From: Axinella damicornis
Taxonomy: Eukaryota; Porifera; Demospongiae; Axinellida; Axinellidae
DNA length: 64,000 bases
Assembly (NCBI GenBank): GCA_963931865.1
Contig: OZ007512.1
Location: 3,554,121 to 3,618,120 of the forward strand
Direction of reading: 5' to 3'
Position 1 is the first letter of the stretch. Each line of letters begins with the position of its first letter. The translations under genes and the position numbers were made by a program. Shown one piece after another: positions 60,478 through 64,000 of the stretch. The notes under the pieces are model-generated. The model ran no database searches. It worked only from the letters and a program-made list of their open reading frames with translations, and was not told where the DNA came from.

Positions 60478-61090
60478 GTGTCAGTTGCTGGATGATATGA
60501 TCAGAGATCTCTTCGAATCTGCTACTGCAAACGGTCAGGAGTTGATGACTGCCCCTCAGCAGAACCGCCAGCCTGGGAGAGAGGCAGATCAGAGCGGTCA
60601 ATGTGGTTCACACCAACTAAGCATTCAATTGGTGCCTAATATGCTAGGTGTCTTGGGATAGGAGTGTGATACGAAGCTGGGATTAGCACACTTGTGATCA
60701 GCATGAATGGAGCATTCCAATGATCGATGTCCATTTTGCTGTCGGTTGAATTTATCACAAAAATCCATGGATTATATATAAGCCTTTGGCCGACCGTGAT
60801 TTTTGACAAAAATGTGACCGAGATTTATAAGGACATCATTGGAAAGCTCTTTTTATGCTGCCAACAATGGCACAATCCTCAGCTTCAAATTTCATTCACA
60901 TACCGAGTGCAACGTTCTCTTCTAAGTCTATTCCCAGTGACCAATTGTGGTTCATTGGCCCATTGTTGGCAGTGCACTTCAGCTTTGCAAGCAGGGTGGA
61001 CATGAGTTTGCACTTTTAGTACAAGAGGGCTTTAACCCCACATAAACACCTTTGGAACTGGCGGCATTGCTAGTTGGTCAAGGGCAAGCC
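60478..61090. repeat. Unit-specific sequence, copy 3, first internal repeat (end)
   Basis: It matches 61915-62525 and 55213-55825. It shows CTTCGAATCTGCTACTGC and CCTCAGCTTCAAATTTCAT. No gene was recognised. Confidence 0.7.
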
Positions 61091-62645
61091 ATTATTGTTT
61101 CCTTTTACATGACTTATATATAGTTATCGACACATGCGTATCCCCGCCCCCACTGATAGACAGCTGTTCACACTAGATTTTCTATTTGGCTATAGCACGT
61201 TTACTCACACAATCATAACAATGTAGCCATGCACAGATCAATCGTACTTTACGTTGCAAAGTCATAAACCTGGCCGGCCCCTAGTGACAGTATTGTCTGG
61301 CCCATGGGGAATAAACACAGGACCTAATTATCACTGCAGCCGTCATCGCCTGAAGTACATTCTGATAAGAGTTAGCATGCAACTAATAATTTCAGGGTGC
61401 AGGGGGGTCTTGTCAGGTAAATTGTCTGATGCCATTGTACGACCTCAGTTTCATCTGAAGATTATGTGCAGTCCATATCGATCATTATGCAGAATTTAAG
61501 TATAGGCTGTGTCAAAAGCCCTTTCAGTTCAGAAAGTGGTATTATGTATCACCTCATTAACTCTTTACCAACCATAAGAAACAGCTTAAGGAAGCAAAAA
61601 CCCTGTATTAAAGTATAACGCCTAGTATTAAAGCCCCCATATAAATTCTTATGGGCTTATGGGAGCTCATGTCGGATACAACTATCCATGCACGCAAAAT
61701 TATCGATGTTGTGACAATCTAGCCTCGTTCCCAGGCTCCCCAGTGCGTGCAGTGAAGGGAAAATACGGCGTGTGCAGGGGGAGGAGCCTGGGAACGAGGC
61801 TAGTGACCATCCACTTGAACCACTTTTCATCATGCACCCAAAGTTACCATATATGGTTGACCAAAACATTTATGTAGTGGAATATGCACGTGATATATGC
61901 ATGATTGAAGTTTGTGGTGTCAGTTGCTGGCTGGGGTGATATGATCAGAGATCTCTTCGAATCTGCTACTGCAAACGGTCAGGAGTTGATGACTACCCCT
62001 CAGCAGAACCGCCAGCCTGGGAGAGAGGCAGATCAGAGCAGTCAATGTGGTTCACATCAACTCAGCATTCAATTGGTGCCTAATATGCTAGGTGTCTTGG
62101 GATAGGAGAGCTAGGAGTGAGATACGAAGCTGGGATTAGCACACTTGTGATCAGCATGAATGGAGCATTCCAATGATGTCCATTTTGCTGTCGGTTGAAT
62201 TTATCACAAAAATCCATGGATTATATATAGCCTTTGGCCGACCTTGATTTTTGACAGAAATGTGACCGAGATTTTAAGGACATCATTGGAAAGCTCTTTT
62301 TATGTTGACCACAATGGCACAATCCTCAGCTTCAAATTTCATTCACATACCGAGTTCAACGTTCTCTTCTAAGTCTATTCCCAGTGACCAATTGTGGTTC
62401 ATTGGCCTGTTGTTGGCAGTGCACTTCAGCTTTGCAAGCAGGGTGGACATGGGTTTGCACTTTCAGTGCTTCTTAGAGCCCTTACAAGACCACTTGGAAC
62501 TGGCTGCATTGCTAATTGGTCCAGGGCAAGCCTGAGGCATTGACACTGCCCAAGTGTTCCAAGGGGTAAAGTGTGACTGGGGAGGGAGGGGTCTAGACAA
62601 TACCAGATAGCTATGGCAAACATTGATTGTATAAGGGCTTCAACC
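61091..62645. repeat. Unit-specific sequence, copy 3, second internal repeat
   Basis: It repeats 59395-60109 and then 55103-55941 material. An extra stretch of about 90 bp at 61562-61675 (AACTCTTTACCAACC to CTTATGGGAGC) is absent from the partners. A MITE is at 61720-61802 with flanks GTGACAATC / GTGACCATC. Confidence 0.75.
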
Positions 62646-63038
62646 TAGCCTTGTACCCAGGCCCACACGCGGAACGCGGAAGAGGCCTGGTGGCGCTTGG
62701 CAAATTCCCATACGTGCACAGTCAGCATAACTGCATTAGCGATTAACTTGGATGCATTCAAAATCACGCGAAAGGTAGCTGTTGGTGATGGCTAAGTAGA
62801 AAGTGCTTGCCAAGGAGCGACCAGAGGTGAGTCTTGAAGGCTAGAACAGCAGTTTTATCAAACAGCTATATACACTTTCACAGGATAAAGAATGTAATTA
62901 CTACGCAATAATTGGCAATGGGCGAACGTGATTCGCCTACCCGAAATCAAGACTGCTGAGCTCAGCACATACAGGAATTTTGCCAAGTGTCACCAGGCCC
63001 ACTTCCGTGTTTCGCGTGTGGGCCTGGGAATGAGGCTA
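62646..63038. mobile_element. 393-bp TAGCCTCG-family element, third copy
   Basis: It has the same length and ends as 55942-56334, with GCTTCAACC at 62637-62645 and 63039-63047. It was carried here by the segmental duplication, not by a new insertion. Confidence 0.9.
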
Positions 63039-63105
63039 GCTTCAACCGACCACCGTGTGGAAGCCTGTCAACATCACCTAATGAATTATTCATGATTGGT
63101 CTTAC

Positions 63106-63193
63106 CAGTTTCCAGTCCAGTATGTCCACCCACTCATCAGCTTCTGACTCACTGCTGGCAAACATGAAGAACGTACGATAGAACGTTATCAGT
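63106..63193 (-). pseudogene. DAPP1-like PH C-terminal exon, copy 3
   Basis: The 88-bp exon has intact splice ends and the reading YRTFFMFASSESEADEWV (one base change nearby, GAACGT for GGACGT). The SH2 C-half exon expected to the right of the GGGA tract is absent; unrelated sequence begins near 63377. Confidence 0.7.
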
Positions 63194-63343
63194 CTGGGGA
63201 GGGAGGGAGGAGGGAGCATGTGATAGGGGAGGGAGGGAGGGAGGGAGGGAGGGAGGGAGGGAGGGAGGGAGGGAGGGAGGGAGAGAGGGAGGGAGGGAGG
63301 GAAGGAGGGAGGAGGGAGGGAGGGAGGGAGGGAGGGATGGAAA

Positions 63344-63376
<33 letters not shown>
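63194..63376. repeat. (GGGA)n repeat ending in poly(G), copy 3
   Basis: The longest of the three tracts, ending in about 33 G. It marks the end of homology with copies 1 and 2. Confidence 0.9.
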
Positions 63377-63377
<1 letters not shown>

Positions 63378-63817
63378 GGAGGATAGCTATAGGTAATAGG
63401 ATAGCTAACTAAATTATACCCGTAACCGGATACAATCTCCATGTGTGCTTGACACTCCATGTGTGCTTCACAAAAGGAATACAGTATATAGTTTGTGGTA
63501 CCTGCGAATGGTACCACTGTGGGCGTATACATAGCCTGAATGTGACCGTGTTCCAGTGTTTCATTGTCAGACATGGGTGTTCAAACTTCTTGGAGAACAA
63601 AAATATTAGCTTGGAAAAGGTCAGGCGGTCAGTGTGGAGTGTTTTGAGGCACTCTGATGACATAATTGACGGGGTGATTATATACCTCATCCAGGTCATG
63701 GTATTATGGGATTGAGGGTGATCAGTTAAAGAGGATATTGGTCCAGCAGGAAATAGGACAGCTAACTAAATTATACCCCTAACCGGATACGGACGAATAA
63801 TTATAGAGAAACCAAAA
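63377..63817. other. Sequence unique in the window; no gene called
   Basis: A plus-strand open frame (63443-63715) and overlapping minus frames are present without a recognised domain. ACTAAATTATACCC(G/C)TAACCGGATAC occurs at 63409-63433 and 63767-63791, a direct repeat about 358 bp apart. Confidence 0.4.
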
Positions 63818-63824
63818 CCGAAAC

Positions 63825-63862
63825 CATGGATATTATAGACTACGTAGTCTATAATATCCATG
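63825..63862. mobile_element. Perfect 38-bp palindrome flanked by 8-bp direct repeats
   Basis: CATGGATATTATAGACTAC is followed immediately by its exact reverse complement. CCGAAACC lies at 63818-63825 and 63863-63870 (overlapping the palindrome by one base). The size and flanks suggest a tiny foldback insertion. 63871-64000 shows no gene. Confidence 0.65.
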
Positions 63863-64000
63863 CCGAAACCCAGAGGCAAGACCGCGGTGTACGTGTGCAG
63901 TCACGCTTCATTTGTTTACTGATAGCCCGAACAGTTGAATCAAGGATAATAAACATTGTCCTTTATTGAATTCAACGCTGAGCTGGAGATAGCTACGTGC

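Noticed and set aside
63443..63715. Plus-strand 90-residue frame as a gene
   Set aside because: It has no recognised domain and no start or splice support; the overlapping minus-strand frame is equally open, so neither is called.

Overview
The window looks like a stretch of an early-branching animal genome, most likely a demosponge. The basis is inference: short introns with GT..AG ends, a local expansion of tyrosine-kinase-like (TKL) kinases fused to Kelch repeats, a SAM-domain gene, an SH2/PH adaptor, a family of seven-helix receptors, and a very high load of small foldback transposons, minisatellites and (CA)n/(GT)n tracts. Nothing bacterial (operons, CRISPR, insertion sequences) is present.

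Layout. 1-2681: the 3' part of a plus-strand coiled-coil + SAM-domain gene, three exons with matching splice phases. 3400-30730: a head-to-tail cluster of four plus-strand kinase / coiled-coil / Kelch genes (start codons at 5994, 13832, 21010, 28407; spacing 7.2-7.8 kb). Each has a short non-coding first exon and an intron of about 180-235 bp ending just before the ATG. The first copy has an in-frame nonsense codon between kinase and coil; the third has HGD instead of HRD in its catalytic loop. Kinase C-lobe sequence alternates alpha-beta-alpha-beta along the cluster. The coiled-coil linker contains 10, 5, 2 and 4 copies of a 14-residue repeat. Between the genes lie segmental duplications, (GT)n modules, LINE and DDE transposase remnants and foldback elements. 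30730-40990: repeat-rich, with a 23-bp minisatellite, a second DDE-transposase remnant, a 1.5-kb segmental duplication (17330-18860 repeated at 35280-36790), an inverted duplication of a decayed SAM exon, and a promoter-like stretch near 38670-38760. 40990-47000: two minus-strand tandem paralogues of a seven-helix membrane protein with an extracellular N-terminal domain, each with different lesions. 47000-49960: small foldback elements, including a perfect 106-bp palindrome. 50057-64000: three tandem copies of a large unit (about 2.7, 5.1 and at least 6 kb) carrying minus-strand exons of a DAPP1-like SH2-PH adaptor, now partly lost.

How it fits together. Three of the four gene groups belong to signalling families (TKL kinase with Kelch, SH2-PH adaptor, seven-helix receptor); the fourth is a coiled-coil/SAM protein. 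No direct functional link between them can be read from sequence. What the window shows best is gene-family birth and decay: tandem duplication, exchange between paralogues, repeat-number change in a coiled coil, nonsense and frameshift lesions, and an exon/intron boundary amplified into a minisatellite. A family of elements with ends TAGCCTCGTTCCCAG and 9-bp target duplications accounts for many of the foldback sequences.
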